Shown in pieces: positions 42,459 to 50,917 of a stretch of DNA of 64,000 bases (the first letter of the stretch is position 1; each line of letters opens with the position of its first letter). Origin of the DNA: Pseudomonas sp. Root562 (GTDB taxonomy: Bacteria > Pseudomonadota > Gammaproteobacteria > Pseudomonadales > Pseudomonadaceae); contig NZ_LMGK01000012.1 in assembly GCF_001427125.1 (NCBI RefSeq), positions 55,430-119,429 of the forward strand, read 5' to 3'. Under the pieces are notes generated by a model. That model worked only from the letters and a program-made list of their open reading frames with translations. It was not told the origin of the DNA and did no database searches. The position numbers and the translations under genes were made by a program.

Positions 42459-43541
42459 ATGATGACCGCGCCCTCGACTTCACGCCCACAACTCGTCTAT
42501 CTGGTTTTCGGTTCCGAGACTTACCACCAGGAAGCCGTGTTCAGTATCTCCAGTGCCCTGAGCTGGTTGCGTGAAACACCGGAAGTGGCGCTCGACATCC
42601 AGGTCTTCAGTGACAACCCGCAACCTTACGAACACCTGCCGGTGCGCGTTCGTCACCTCGATGCAGAGACACGCAAACGCTGGAGCGAGCCACACGGCTA
42701 TCACTTCCGCGTCAAGCATGTGGTGTTGCGTACGGTGCTCGAAGAGGCCGAAACTGCGCTGCTGATCGACACCGACACGTTCTTCCACTGCTCGCCGCTC
42801 AAGTTGTTCGAGCGCGTGCAACCCGGCACCCTGCTGTGTAACGACTACTACACGCACTACGGCAACAACAAGGAAAACGTCCTCTACAGCGCTCTGTCAT
42901 CCAGACTCATGGAGAAAGGCCTGGCCGACGACCAGATGATGCTGCTCAACTCCGGCGTCATTGGCTTGCACCGCCAGGATGCTCACGTGCTGGATCGCTC
43001 GATCGCGCTGATCGACGAACTGTTTCCATTCGCACAAGGCGCATACACCCTCGAGGAATTCTGCCTTTCAGTGGCGGCCTATCGGACACTGGACATCAAA
43101 AAGTGTCCCGACCTGATTCATCACTACTGGAGCCGCAAGCAATTGTTCAGGGCCAAGGTTCAGGCCTGGGTTGCCAAACATGCCGCACAGCCAACCAGCC
43201 AGGCCGCTCTCGACGATACCCGCCGCGTATCGGCTCAGCTTCCAAGACCTCCACGATCGCAGCGGATGATTTACAAAGTCATCACACTGGCACTGCCCGC
43301 ACATTTGCGGCAGTTCATTCGTGAAATCCTCTATGGCTGCTATGAACACCCTAACGAATTCGACAAGGCCTGCGGGCCGGTCTGGTGGGAGAAGGCGCTG
43401 CAAAACCAACAGGAACGACTCGGCACTCCGGTTTGTCGACACTTGCTCGAAGATTGGTTCACCAATCGCCTGGTCAAGCTTATTCTTGGGCAGCGGCGCG
43501 CTGCAATCCACGAGCATCTGCTCAATTCGCCGAGTAAATAG
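42459..43541 (+). CDS. Hypothetical glycosyltransferase-like protein, GT-A fold
   Basis: The 360-residue product has a GT-A-like N-terminal half: a first strand (LVYLVFGSETYHQEA), a DxD-type motif in LIDTDTFFHC at about residues 101-110, and LLNSGVIGLHRQD after it. That order resembles family 8 transferases, in which the aspartates bind metal and nucleotide sugar. The C-terminal ~120 residues are helical and unrecognised. There is no signal peptide or membrane segment. Two ATG codons in a row (42459, 42462) are possible starts. The neighbours (metF, a solute-binding protein) give no clue to acceptor or pathway. Confidence 0.66.
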   Translation: MMTAPSTSRPQLVYLVFGSETYHQEAVFSISSALSWLRETPEVALDIQVFSDNPQPYEHLPVRVRHLDAETRKRWSEPHGYHFRVKHVVLRTVLEEAETALLIDTDTFFHCSPLKLFERVQPGTLLCNDYYTHYGNNKENVLYSALSSRLMEKGLADDQMMLLNSGVIGLHRQDAHVLDRSIALIDELFPFAQGAYTLEEFCLSVAAYRTLDIKKCPDLIHHYWSRKQLFRAKVQAWVAKHAAQPTSQAALDDTRRVSAQLPRPPRSQRMIYKVITLALPAHLRQFIREILYGCYEHPNEFDKACGPVWWEKALQNQQERLGTPVCRHLLEDWFTNRLVKLILGQRRAAIHEHLLNSPSK

Positions 43542-43627
43542 TGACGTTGCGCCCAATCTATCCAACACGGCGTTAAACATGCACGCCAGAGCTTCTCATT
43601 AGGCGGCAGGCGTACTAACCTCAGACC

Positions 43628-44443
43628 ATGCCCGCCATTGCCCAGTTGCTCACCGTTGTGCTTTTCACTTGCCTGAGCTTCGCCGCCCGGGGCGAGAAAC
43701 TGCGCATTGTCACCGAACCATGGGCGCCTTACGTCTACGAAGAAAATGGCGAGGCCCTTGGGCTGGACTACGAAACCACCGCCATTGTCTTCAAGCGTCT
43801 GGGCATCGAAGTGGAATGGCAATTCCTGCCATGGAAGCGCTGCCTGTCGATGCTCGAGACGGGCCAGGCAGATGGTGCGCTGGATATTTTCCACAGCGAT
43901 GAACGCGATGCTACCTTGCTCTATCCCAGCGAACCGCTGTCGCAAGTGCAGTTCGTGATGTTCTACGCCAACGAGCGACCTCACCCCTTCCGCACCCTCG
44001 ATGAGCTGCGCGGCCTGACCATCGGCACCTCACCCGGTTACCTGTACAGCCCGGATTTCCGCGAGTCGACGCTGTTCACTCGCGAACCGGCCCCCAGTCA
44101 TGAAGCGAATTTCGGCAAGTTGGTTCGCGGGCGGATCGACCTGTTGATCACCGACCGCCGCGTCGGCCAGCATCTGCTCGACGAACTGAACATCCGCGAC
44201 AAGATCACCGAAAATCCGACCATTATCAGCCAGCAAAGCCAGTTTCTGGCGGTGCGTCGCAATGCCGGCATGGACTTGCTGGTGCAGCGTTTTGGCGCCG
44301 AGCTCAAGCGCTTCAAGCGTGAGCCCGCCTACGCGGAATTGAGCGCCCGGTATGGCGCGGCACCGCCCAGCGCCTTGAATTCCGCACGGGCCACGGCCAC
44401 CACCGCAAAAACCGTTGAGCAGCAGGAAAGCGGCGCGCAGTGA
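43628..44443 (+). CDS. Second orphan periplasmic solute-binding protein, SBP_bac_3 family
   Basis: The 271-residue product has a signal peptide (LTVVLFTCLSFAARG, cleaved near residue 22). A family-3 fold follows with EPWAPYVYEENGEALGLDYE, WQFLPWKRCLSMLETGQADG and the hinge region LTIGTSPGYLYSP. It is related to the protein at 16789-17526. No permease or ATPase genes are near. The last 25 residues (SARATATTAKTVEQQESGAQ) are low-complexity and lie beyond the domain. Confidence 0.83.
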   Translation: MPAIAQLLTVVLFTCLSFAARGEKLRIVTEPWAPYVYEENGEALGLDYETTAIVFKRLGIEVEWQFLPWKRCLSMLETGQADGALDIFHSDERDATLLYPSEPLSQVQFVMFYANERPHPFRTLDELRGLTIGTSPGYLYSPDFRESTLFTREPAPSHEANFGKLVRGRIDLLITDRRVGQHLLDELNIRDKITENPTIISQQSQFLAVRRNAGMDLLVQRFGAELKRFKREPAYAELSARYGAAPPSALNSARATATTAKTVEQQESGAQ

Positions 44444-44666
44444 TTGCTCTGTTATACTCCGGCGTTCCCGCCAGGCTCACGCCCGGACGCTCGGAATCGT
44501 AAAGGTATCTCGACCCCGCTACGGCGCAGCTTTTCAGCCCGCGCGAGCGCTCCAGACGAACCTTCGTGACCGAAGCAGGACCGGACGGGATTGCGTTCCT
44601 CTAAACGCTATTCGCGCCAGGCAAGACTCCCATTGGGCCAAGCCCTAACTTAGAACAGGATTACTC
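44444..44666 (+). promoter_or_regulatory. Promoter and ~200-base leader of rhlE2
   Basis: A -10-like TATACT (44453-44458) is followed by about 200 bases without an open frame before the rhlE2 ATG. The leader is GC-rich, can fold extensively by eye (for example CGAACCTTCG near 44557-44566), and may carry autoregulation, as known for other DEAD-box helicase mRNAs. No clear -35 box. Beyond that I see nothing recognisable. Confidence 0.45.
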
Positions 44667-46535
44667 ATGTCCTTTGCTTCCCTCGGTCTCTCCGAGGCTT
44701 TAGTCCGCGCCATCGAGGCAGCGGGCTATACCGAGCCTACTCCGGTGCAACAGCGGGCCATTCCCGCCGTGTTGCAAGGTCGCGACCTGATGGTTGCGGC
44801 ACAGACAGGTACCGGTAAAACCGGCGGTTTCGCCCTTCCGATCCTGGAGCGGTTGTTCCCCAACGGTCACCCGGACAAATCCCAGCGTCACGGCCCGCGC
44901 CAACCACGCGTACTGGTCCTGACCCCGACCCGCGAACTCGCGGCGCAAGTGCATGAAAGTTTCAAGGTCTATGCCCGTGACCTGAAATTCGTCAGCGCCT
45001 GCATCTTCGGCGGCGTCGGCATGAACCCACAGGTTCAGGCCATGTCCCGCGGCGTCGACGTACTGGTCGCCTGCCCTGGCCGTTTGCTCGACCTGGCCGG
45101 CCAAGGCAGCGTCGACCTGTCCCACGTGGAAATCCTCGTGCTGGACGAAGCCGACCGCATGCTCGACATGGGCTTTGTCCATGACGTGAAGAAAGTCCTT
45201 GCCCGTCTGCCGGCCAAACGCCAGAACCTGTTGTTCTCGGCGACGTTCTCCAAGGACATCACCGACCTCGCCGGCAAGCTGCTGCACAACCCGGAACGCA
45301 TCGAAGTCACGCCGCCGAACACCACGGTCGAGCGTATCGAGCAGCGCGTATTCCGTCTGCCGGCCAGCCACAAGCGTTCGTTGCTGGCGCACCTGATCAC
45401 CGCCGGAGCCTGGGAACAGGTACTGGTCTTCACGCGCACCAAGCACGGCGCCAACCGTCTGGCCGAATACCTGGACAAACACGGCCTGAGCGCCGTCGCG
45501 ATCCACGGTAACAAGAGCCAGAACGCCCGCACCAAAGCCTTGGCCGACTTCAAGGCCGGCACCGTGCGCATCCTGGTTGCAACAGACATCGCCGCTCGCG
45601 GCCTGGACATCGACCAGTTGCCACACGTGGTCAACTTCGAACTGCCGAACGTCGATGAAGACTACGTACACCGCATCGGCCGAACCGGCCGTGCCGGTCG
45701 CTCGGGCGAGGCGATTTCGCTGGTCGCCCCGGACGAAGAAAAACTGCTGAAAAGCATCGAACGCATGACCAAGCAGAAAATCGCCGACGGCGACCTGATG
45801 GGCTTCGACGCCAGCGCCGTGGAAGCCGAGAAGCCTGAAGCACGCGAGCGTCCGGACATGCGCAACCCGCGCAATCCGCGTGGTCCGCGTGGCGACGGTC
45901 CGAACGGCGGTGGTGGCGGTCGTAAAGACAAGGGCAAGGACAAGGGCAAGGAAAAACCGGCGTCAGGTGAACGTGGCGAGCGTCCAGCGCGCCAGCAAAA
46001 GCCACGCGAAGGCACCCCGGCTCGCGAGCAGCGTCAGCCAAGCCAGCCGCCACGCCCGGCAGCCGACCGTGCTCCGGATGAGTTTCTGGACGACGATATC
46101 GATAACTTCGGTAACCGCGTCGACTACGTGCCTCAGCAAAAACCAGCTCAGGGTCGTGGACGTCGTCCGGGGGCTCCGGCACAAGGCACGGCTGCTGGCT
46201 CGGGCGCACCCCGTGGCGGCAAGCCACAAGGTCGCCAGAACGGTCCACGCAACAGCGATGGCGCCAGCACCGGCACACCACCTGCCAAGCGCAATGGTCC
46301 ACGCAACGGTGCGCCGCGTGACGGCCAGGCCCGTCGCGAAGACTCGCGCAACCGCCGTCCGGCCCGTGACGACCAGCCGCGTTCGGAACCTGCCGTACAG
46401 AACCCGCGCGGTCCTGCGCCGAAGATCATGCACAAGGAGTCGAAGGCTGACCGCTTCCCGACACCTGAGCAGCTGGATCAACTGCCAAGCCGTCCTCGCG
46501 GTGAAAAGCCGGCGCTGTTGACCCGTAACAGGTAA
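44667..46535 (+). CDS. rhlE2: RhlE2-type DEAD-box RNA helicase with long disordered tail
   Basis: RNA-dependent ATPase acting in RNA metabolism. The 622-residue product has a helicase core in residues 1-385 (Q motif [35 protein letters not shown]). An extension of about 230 residues follows, rich in Arg, Gly, Pro, Asn and Gln ([19 protein letters not shown]). A conserved-looking end follows: [16 protein letters not shown]. aeruginosa RhlE2 (PA0428) has the same tailed layout and the same neighbourhood, which is why I prefer RhlE2 to the shorter RhlE1. AGGA lies upstream of the ATG. Confidence 0.88.
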   Translation: MSFASLGLSEALVRAIEAAGYTEPTPVQQRAIPAVLQGRDLMVAAQTGTGKTGGFALPILERLFPNGHPDKSQRHGPRQPRVLVLTPTRELAAQVHESFKVYARDLKFVSACIFGGVGMNPQVQAMSRGVDVLVACPGRLLDLAGQGSVDLSHVEILVLDEADRMLDMGFVHDVKKVLARLPAKRQNLLFSATFSKDITDLAGKLLHNPERIEVTPPNTTVERIEQRVFRLPASHKRSLLAHLITAGAWEQVLVFTRTKHGANRLAEYLDKHGLSAVAIHGNKSQNARTKALADFKAGTVRILVATDIAARGLDIDQLPHVVNFELPNVDEDYVHRIGRTGRAGRSGEAISLVAPDEEKLLKSIERMTKQKIADGDLMGFDASAVEAEKPEARERPDMRNPRNPRGPRGDGPNGGGGGRKDKGKDKGKEKPASGERGERPARQQKPREGTPAREQRQPSQPPRPAADRAPDEFLDDDIDNFGNRVDYVPQQKPAQGRGRRPGAPAQGTAAGSGAPRGGKPQGRQNGPRNSDGASTGTPPAKRNGPRNGAPRDGQARREDSRNRRPARDDQPRSEPAVQNPRGPAPKIMHKESKADRFPTPEQLDQLPSRPRGEKPALLTRNR

Positions 46536-46611
46536 GCAACAAGCTCACCCGGGTTAATGATTGTGGCCGAGGACACTGCGAGAGCAAGCGTTGCTCAAGC
46601 AATGTCCAGCT

Positions 46612-46654
46612 AAAAAAAGAGCCCCGACTCACCAGAGTCGGGGCTCTTTTTTTT
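46612..46654. terminator. Bidirectional terminator between rhlE2 and yceI copy 1
   Basis: A 13-base stem AGAGCCCCGACTC/GAGTCGGGGCTCT with flanking runs of A and T on either side. The yceI stop codon lies two bases beyond. Confidence 0.94.
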
Positions 46655-46656
46655 GC

Positions 46657-47256
46657 TTACGATTTGTTCCGAATCCCTTCAAAGGTGATGTACAGATCTA
46701 CGAGGCTCGAACCCGGCGCGAGCTTGCCTGTCTGGCCAAAATCTTCACGCTTGATGGTCGTGCGACCCTCGAAGCCTGCCCGGTACCCACCCCATGGATC
46801 AGCGCCCTCGCCTAAAAACACACCTTTGACCACGACCGGCCTGGTGACGCCGCTCAGGGTCAGATCGCCTGTCACGTCAGCCGTTGTCTTGCCCTCGGCG
46901 TTCTTTCCGGTTGCCTTGATAGCGGTCGACACAAACTTCGCTGCCGGATACTGACGGGCATTGAGGTATTCCTTGTCGAGCAAATGCTTGTCACGCTCGG
47001 CATGATTGCTGAACAGACTGGACGTACGCACATTCACTTCAAGCTTGCTGTCTTCAATGTTTTGCGCGTCGAAACTGAATGTGCCGTCCAGGTCCCTGAA
47101 AGTGCCAGTGATGAAGCTGTACCCCAGATGACTGACCTTGAAATCAATAAAGGCATGCTGCCCTTCCTTGTCGATCACATAGTCAGCGGCCGTCGCTTGC
47201 CCCATAAAAGACATGAGGGCACCGACCGCCAACCCACAAATCGATTTTCTCAGCAT
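46657..47256 (-). CDS. YceI-family periplasmic protein, copy 1
   Basis: Lipocalin-like beta-barrel family that binds isoprenoid-type ligands. The 199-residue product has a signal peptide (ICGLAVGALMSFMGQATA, cleaved before ADYVID), then the YceI domain with [20 protein letters not shown] and GDLTLSGVTRPVVVKG. About 60% of residues match copy 2 by eye. The start at 47256 has AAGGAAG upstream. It has its own terminator, so it may be transcribed apart from copy 2. Confidence 0.88.
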   Translation of the reverse strand: MLRKSICGLAVGALMSFMGQATAADYVIDKEGQHAFIDFKVSHLGYSFITGTFRDLDGTFSFDAQNIEDSKLEVNVRTSSLFSNHAERDKHLLDKEYLNARQYPAAKFVSTAIKATGKNAEGKTTADVTGDLTLSGVTRPVVVKGVFLGEGADPWGGYRAGFEGRTTIKREDFGQTGKLAPGSSLVDLYITFEGIRNKS

Positions 47257-47441
47257 AGTTGCTTCCTTACCCGACAAAACGAGAGCGAATGCTCCTCGAC
47301 ATGGAGGTAAAGACTGAGAACCACGTATTAAGCAGGAATTAATGCGGTCTGTAGGACGCAGCGTAGGAATAATGCCTATTCCGAGTACGACAGCACGTAA
47401 AAGCACACCCCGTCGAGACGGCTCTCACCCTTTTCACGGAC

Positions 47442-47485
47442 AAAAAAACGCCCCGCCGACCAATGATCAGCGAGGCGTTTTTTTG
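47442..47485. terminator. Terminator after yceI copy 2
   Basis: AAAAAAACGCC and GGCGTTTTTTT arms enclose about 22 bases. It lies 14 bases beyond the stop codon of yceI copy 2 and works for the minus strand. Confidence 0.85.
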
Positions 47486-47498
47486 TCAGGCGAAAAGA

Positions 47499-48086
47499 TT
47501 ACTTCGCTTTGACGCCTTCAAAGCTCACGTACATATCAACTGCATCGGAGCCTGCCCCCAGGTCTTTCTGCTTGCCGAAATCGGAACGCTTGATGCTGAA
47601 AGTACCCTCGAAACCGGCACGGTAGCCGCCCCATGGATCCTTGCCTTCACCCAGGAAAGTGGCCTTGACCACGATTGGCTTGGTTACGCCGAGGATGGTC
47701 AGGTCGCCCGCCACGTCAGCAGTATCCTTGCCTGCGGCGTTTTTGCCGGTCGGTTTGACGCTGGTCGAAACAAACGTGGCTTTGCTGCCGTTCAGGAAAT
47801 CTTTGCTGGCGATGTGCTTGTCACGCTCAGCGTGGTTGGTGAACACGCTGGCGGTGTTGACGTTGAACTCGATCTTGCTGGCTTCAGGCTTGGCAGCGTC
47901 GAAGCTGAACTTGCCGTCGATGTCCTTGAAAGTACCGGTGATGAAGCTGTAGCCCAGGTGGCTGATCTTGAAGTCGACGAAGGCGTGCTGGCCTTCTTTG
48001 TCGACCACGTAGTCAGCGGCCATTACGTTACCGGCGGACAACAGGGCCGAACCAATTGCCAGAGCGGCCAGAGTCTTTTTCAACAT
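47499..48086 (-). CDS. YceI-family periplasmic protein, copy 2 (PasP-like)
   Basis: The 195-residue product has a signal peptide ([19 protein letters not shown], cleaved before ADYVVD) and the same domain blocks as copy 1 ([30 protein letters not shown]). It corresponds in context to PA0423 (PasP, a secreted small protease in P. aeruginosa). The protease claim should not be transferred without test. It lies 32 bases after the cytochrome b561 gene, probably in one operon. Confidence 0.88.
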   Translation of the reverse strand: MLKKTLAALAIGSALLSAGNVMAADYVVDKEGQHAFVDFKISHLGYSFITGTFKDIDGKFSFDAAKPEASKIEFNVNTASVFTNHAERDKHIASKDFLNGSKATFVSTSVKPTGKNAAGKDTADVAGDLTILGVTKPIVVKATFLGEGKDPWGGYRAGFEGTFSIKRSDFGKQKDLGAGSDAVDMYVSFEGVKAK

Positions 48087-48118
48087 GCTTTGTTTTCCTT
48101 TGGAGTCGAGGTTGAACT

Positions 48119-48670
48119 TCAGGCTTTGCGACCCAGCATTCGCTTGAGGGTCACATCACGGTCGATAAAGTGGTGCTTCAATGCTGCCAACGCATGGAGG
48201 CCGGAAAAAATTACCAGCACCCACGCCAGGTAGAGATGAATCACGCCAGCGGTATCTGCCTGGTCCGGTAGTCCGGATACCAATGCAGGCACTTCAAACA
48301 AGCCAAACACCGGGATACCGACACCGTCTGCGGTGGAAATCAGGTAACCGGCAATCATCACAGCAAACAGACTGAGATACAGAAAGCCATGGCCGAACTT
48401 GGCACCGAGACGCGTCATGCGGCTGTAGCTGGACAAGGTTGGCGGTGGCGGACTGATGAAACGCCACAACACCCGCAACACCATCACACCCAGCAACACC
48501 AGGCCGATGCTTTTGTGCAGGTCCGGCGCGTCTTTGCGCCAGGTGCTGTAGTAGTCGAGCCCGACCATCCACAGCCCGAGCGCGAACAGCGCGAAGACCG
48601 CCAGCGCCACGCCCCAGTGCATAAAGATGCTGACCCAGCCGTAGCGGGAAGAAGAGTTTCGTAGCTGCAT
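48119..48670 (-). CDS. Cytochrome b561-type membrane protein
   Basis: Inner-membrane dihaem electron carrier. The 183-residue product has four hydrophobic helices and the haem-ligand histidines of the family: [31 protein letters not shown] and [22 protein letters not shown]. It is adjacent to YceI proteins, a pairing seen widely in proteobacteria, where both may handle quinone-like compounds. The first gene of the cybB-like/yceI unit. The regulatory gap upstream is AT-rich. Confidence 0.9.
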   Translation of the reverse strand: MQLRNSSSRYGWVSIFMHWGVALAVFALFALGLWMVGLDYYSTWRKDAPDLHKSIGLVLLGVMVLRVLWRFISPPPPTLSSYSRMTRLGAKFGHGFLYLSLFAVMIAGYLISTADGVGIPVFGLFEVPALVSGLPDQADTAGVIHLYLAWVLVIFSGLHALAALKHHFIDRDVTLKRMLGRKA

Positions 48671-48703
48671 TGCCTAGATCCTGTAAGTGCTGGCCCAAGA
48701 CTA

Positions 48704-48719
48704 TCGATTTATCTATCGA
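48704..48719. promoter_or_regulatory. Inverted repeat upstream of the cytochrome b561 gene
   Basis: TCGAT-N6-ATCGA lies 34 bases before the start codon within an AT-rich stretch. It fits a dimeric regulator site, possibly LysR-type, for the cytochrome b561/yceI unit. The regulator is not in this window's vicinity. Confidence 0.4.
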
Positions 48720-48887
48720 ATTAAAGCCGAAAATTTCGCTATGAAATATCGAGAAATGCGATCAAGAGCCTGGAGCAGCCAAATTAAGAAAAGATTAAAG
48801 TCCAAATTGTTAAAACAAGTGAATACAAACCAGAGAACACCTGTATCAAAAGGTTTATTCAATGGCTAGCTGCGATTTTCTCCGGGC

Positions 48888-48923
48888 AAAAAAAAGCGCG
48901 ACCCTCTGGGCCGCGCTTTTTTT
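48888..48923. terminator. Terminator of the flavin amine oxidase gene
   Basis: The arms AAAGCGCG and CGCGCTTT with A- and T-runs enclose ACCCTCTGGGC-type loop sequence. It sits 11 bases past the amine oxidase stop codon (minus strand). Confidence 0.92.
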
Positions 48924-48933
48924 CACCTGAAGA

Positions 48934-50697
48934 TTACTGAGTCTTGGCCTCAGTGGTCGCCACAGGTTTGGCCGCTGGCTTCTTCGCCGGTTCGGCCTTT
49001 TTCACCGGGGCCTTGGCCGGGGCTTTTTTCGCTTCGGTCTTGGCTGCTGGCTTGGCTGGAGTTTTTGCCGGTGCCTTCTTCGCAGGTTCAGCTTTCACCG
49101 GCGCCGCAGGCTTGGGTGCTTCGACCGGCGCCGGAGCAGCGACCGGTGCTGGAGCAGGTGCCGGCGCTGGAGCTACCGCGGGCTCTGGTGCCTTGACCGG
49201 TTCCGGTTTTTTCTCGTCATCCGAGCCGCCGAACAGGTTGGTGAAGAAGTTGCCCTTCTTCGCGGCTACCGCGCCGGCACCTGCCGCCGCCGCAACGGCC
49301 GGAACCACTTTCGCCGGTTCGAAGGACTTGCCTGCCGCCAGATCTTCGACCTGGCTGGCCGCACGTTGACCGGTGCGCAATGCGCCTTCCAGCGTGCCCG
49401 GATACAAGGTGTCAGTGTGTTCGCCAGCGAAGGCTACGCGCTGAATCGGACGCTCCCACAAGCGCCAGAACTTGCTGATCTGGCCCGGGCCGAAGGCCAG
49501 GTAGGCGCCACCCATTGAAGGGTCGGTGCTGTAGCGACGGATTTCATAACCGGTGAACGAGCCACGCGCCTGTGGATAAAACGCGTGCAGGCGAATCAGT
49601 ACCTGATCGACCATCTGCTTGTCGCCAAACGCTTGCATCACCCGGGCATTGTCGCCGGACAGGTTGATTACCACGTTGGCACCGCCCTTCAGCGCTGGCT
49701 CGATCCACAACATGCCCAGACCGGCGTTGCTGTAGATTTCGCCGGACATGCGCGATTTGGATTCCCAAACCGGGGTCTTGAACTTCAGCATGATCTGGTC
49801 GCGCCAACCGTAGTTGGTGCCCTTGATCGCCGCCAGGTGCTGGGCGTCCAGCGCTGGGGTCATCTGAATCTTGTTCAGGGCGCGCAACGGTACAGCCAGG
49901 ACTACGTAGTCCGCCTGATAGCCGACGCTGCCGACTTTGACAGTCACGCCGTCCTTGTCCTGGATGATCGCCGAGACCGGGGAGCTGGTCTTGATGGTTT
50001 TCAGCTGTTTGACAAAGGCCTGGGCCAGCACCGGGCTGCCACCTACCAGGCGCGACGCACGCAGGTCGCGGTCGGAAACACCACGGTAGACGCGGCTCTG
50101 CTGAGCAAAGTAAAGCAGCGAGATACGCGAAGGTTCGTCATAACGGGTACGAATCTGCTGGTTCACCAGTTGGCGGGCCGTGGCTGGCAGGTTCAGGCGA
50201 TCCAGCCAATTTGACACGTTGATCTGGTCCAAGGCGTGCAGCGTGCTGTTGGCCGCCGGATTTTGCGGGTCGTCGATCGAACGCGCCAAGTCATCCAGGG
50301 TTTTCTCGTAGCGCTTGAGCGCTTCAGCGGTGGCCGGTTGCTTGGTCGTCAGGTCGGCGGCGGAGACATACTCGCCATCGATCAGGTAGCCCGGCGTGCG
50401 CACGAACTCGGGGGCTGGCGTGGTGCTCAGTTTGAAGGTCGACACGTATTTGTTCAGGACCGGCTGCGTCTTGTCGTTGCCGATCCATTCGCTGGTGGCC
50501 ATGCCGGAACGACCGCCCAGACTGGATTTGGCTTCCAGCAGCGTGACCTGCCAGCCTTTGTTCTGCAGTTCATAAGCCGCCGTAAGGCCCGAGACCCCGC
50601 CGCCGATCACGATCGCGGTTTTATCCTTGGCCAGCGCAGACACGCTGAACAGCCCCAACATCACCAGCGCACAGGCGCGCAGCCAACCGACAGACAT
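48934..50697 (-). CDS. Exported flavin amine oxidase with an Ala/Pro/Lys-rich tail
   Basis: The 587-residue product has three parts. A signal peptide (ACALVMLGLFSVSALA, cleaved near residue 23) is followed by an FAD-binding amine oxidase domain to about 455 (AIVIGGGVSGLTAAYEL; AGEHTDTLYPGTLEGALRTG). The third part is an acidic-basic low-complexity tail of about 120 residues dominated by Ala, Pro and Lys (PAKKAPAKTPAKPAAK). The tail resembles histone-H1-like AlgP tails. The amine substrate is unknown. P. aeruginosa PA0421 is the positional homologue. It is divergent from bioA across 220 bases. Confidence 0.86.
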   Translation of the reverse strand: MSVGWLRACALVMLGLFSVSALAKDKTAIVIGGGVSGLTAAYELQNKGWQVTLLEAKSSLGGRSGMATSEWIGNDKTQPVLNKYVSTFKLSTTPAPEFVRTPGYLIDGEYVSAADLTTKQPATAEALKRYEKTLDDLARSIDDPQNPAANSTLHALDQINVSNWLDRLNLPATARQLVNQQIRTRYDEPSRISLLYFAQQSRVYRGVSDRDLRASRLVGGSPVLAQAFVKQLKTIKTSSPVSAIIQDKDGVTVKVGSVGYQADYVVLAVPLRALNKIQMTPALDAQHLAAIKGTNYGWRDQIMLKFKTPVWESKSRMSGEIYSNAGLGMLWIEPALKGGANVVINLSGDNARVMQAFGDKQMVDQVLIRLHAFYPQARGSFTGYEIRRYSTDPSMGGAYLAFGPGQISKFWRLWERPIQRVAFAGEHTDTLYPGTLEGALRTGQRAASQVEDLAAGKSFEPAKVVPAVAAAAGAGAVAAKKGNFFTNLFGGSDDEKKPEPVKAPEPAVAPAPAPAPAPVAAPAPVEAPKPAAPVKAEPAKKAPAKTPAKPAAKTEAKKAPAKAPVKKAEPAKKPAAKPVATTEAKTQ

Positions 50698-50917
50698 TCA
50701 GCGAACTCCGGAAATACACGAAAAATAGCGGTTTTGCGAGCCAGACGACTCAAGAGCCGAGAAGGATACGTCAGGCTTCAGAAGCCCGCCAGCAACGTCT
50801 ATCGGCCTTTGCAAAGTAGCTCAATCGACACAATGGGTTGTCCCGGTGGCGTGCATTGCATAGGCTTGCGCGATTGTTTGTTCGCGCCTGCCGCGGACCG
50901 CCTCGAGGAGAGAGAAA

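Noticed and set aside
48687-48869. A 60-codon frame encoding a lysine/arginine-rich peptide before a terminator
   Set aside because: It starts with GTG without a ribosome site, lies in an AT-rich regulatory gap, and the terminator is explained by the opposite-strand amine oxidase gene.
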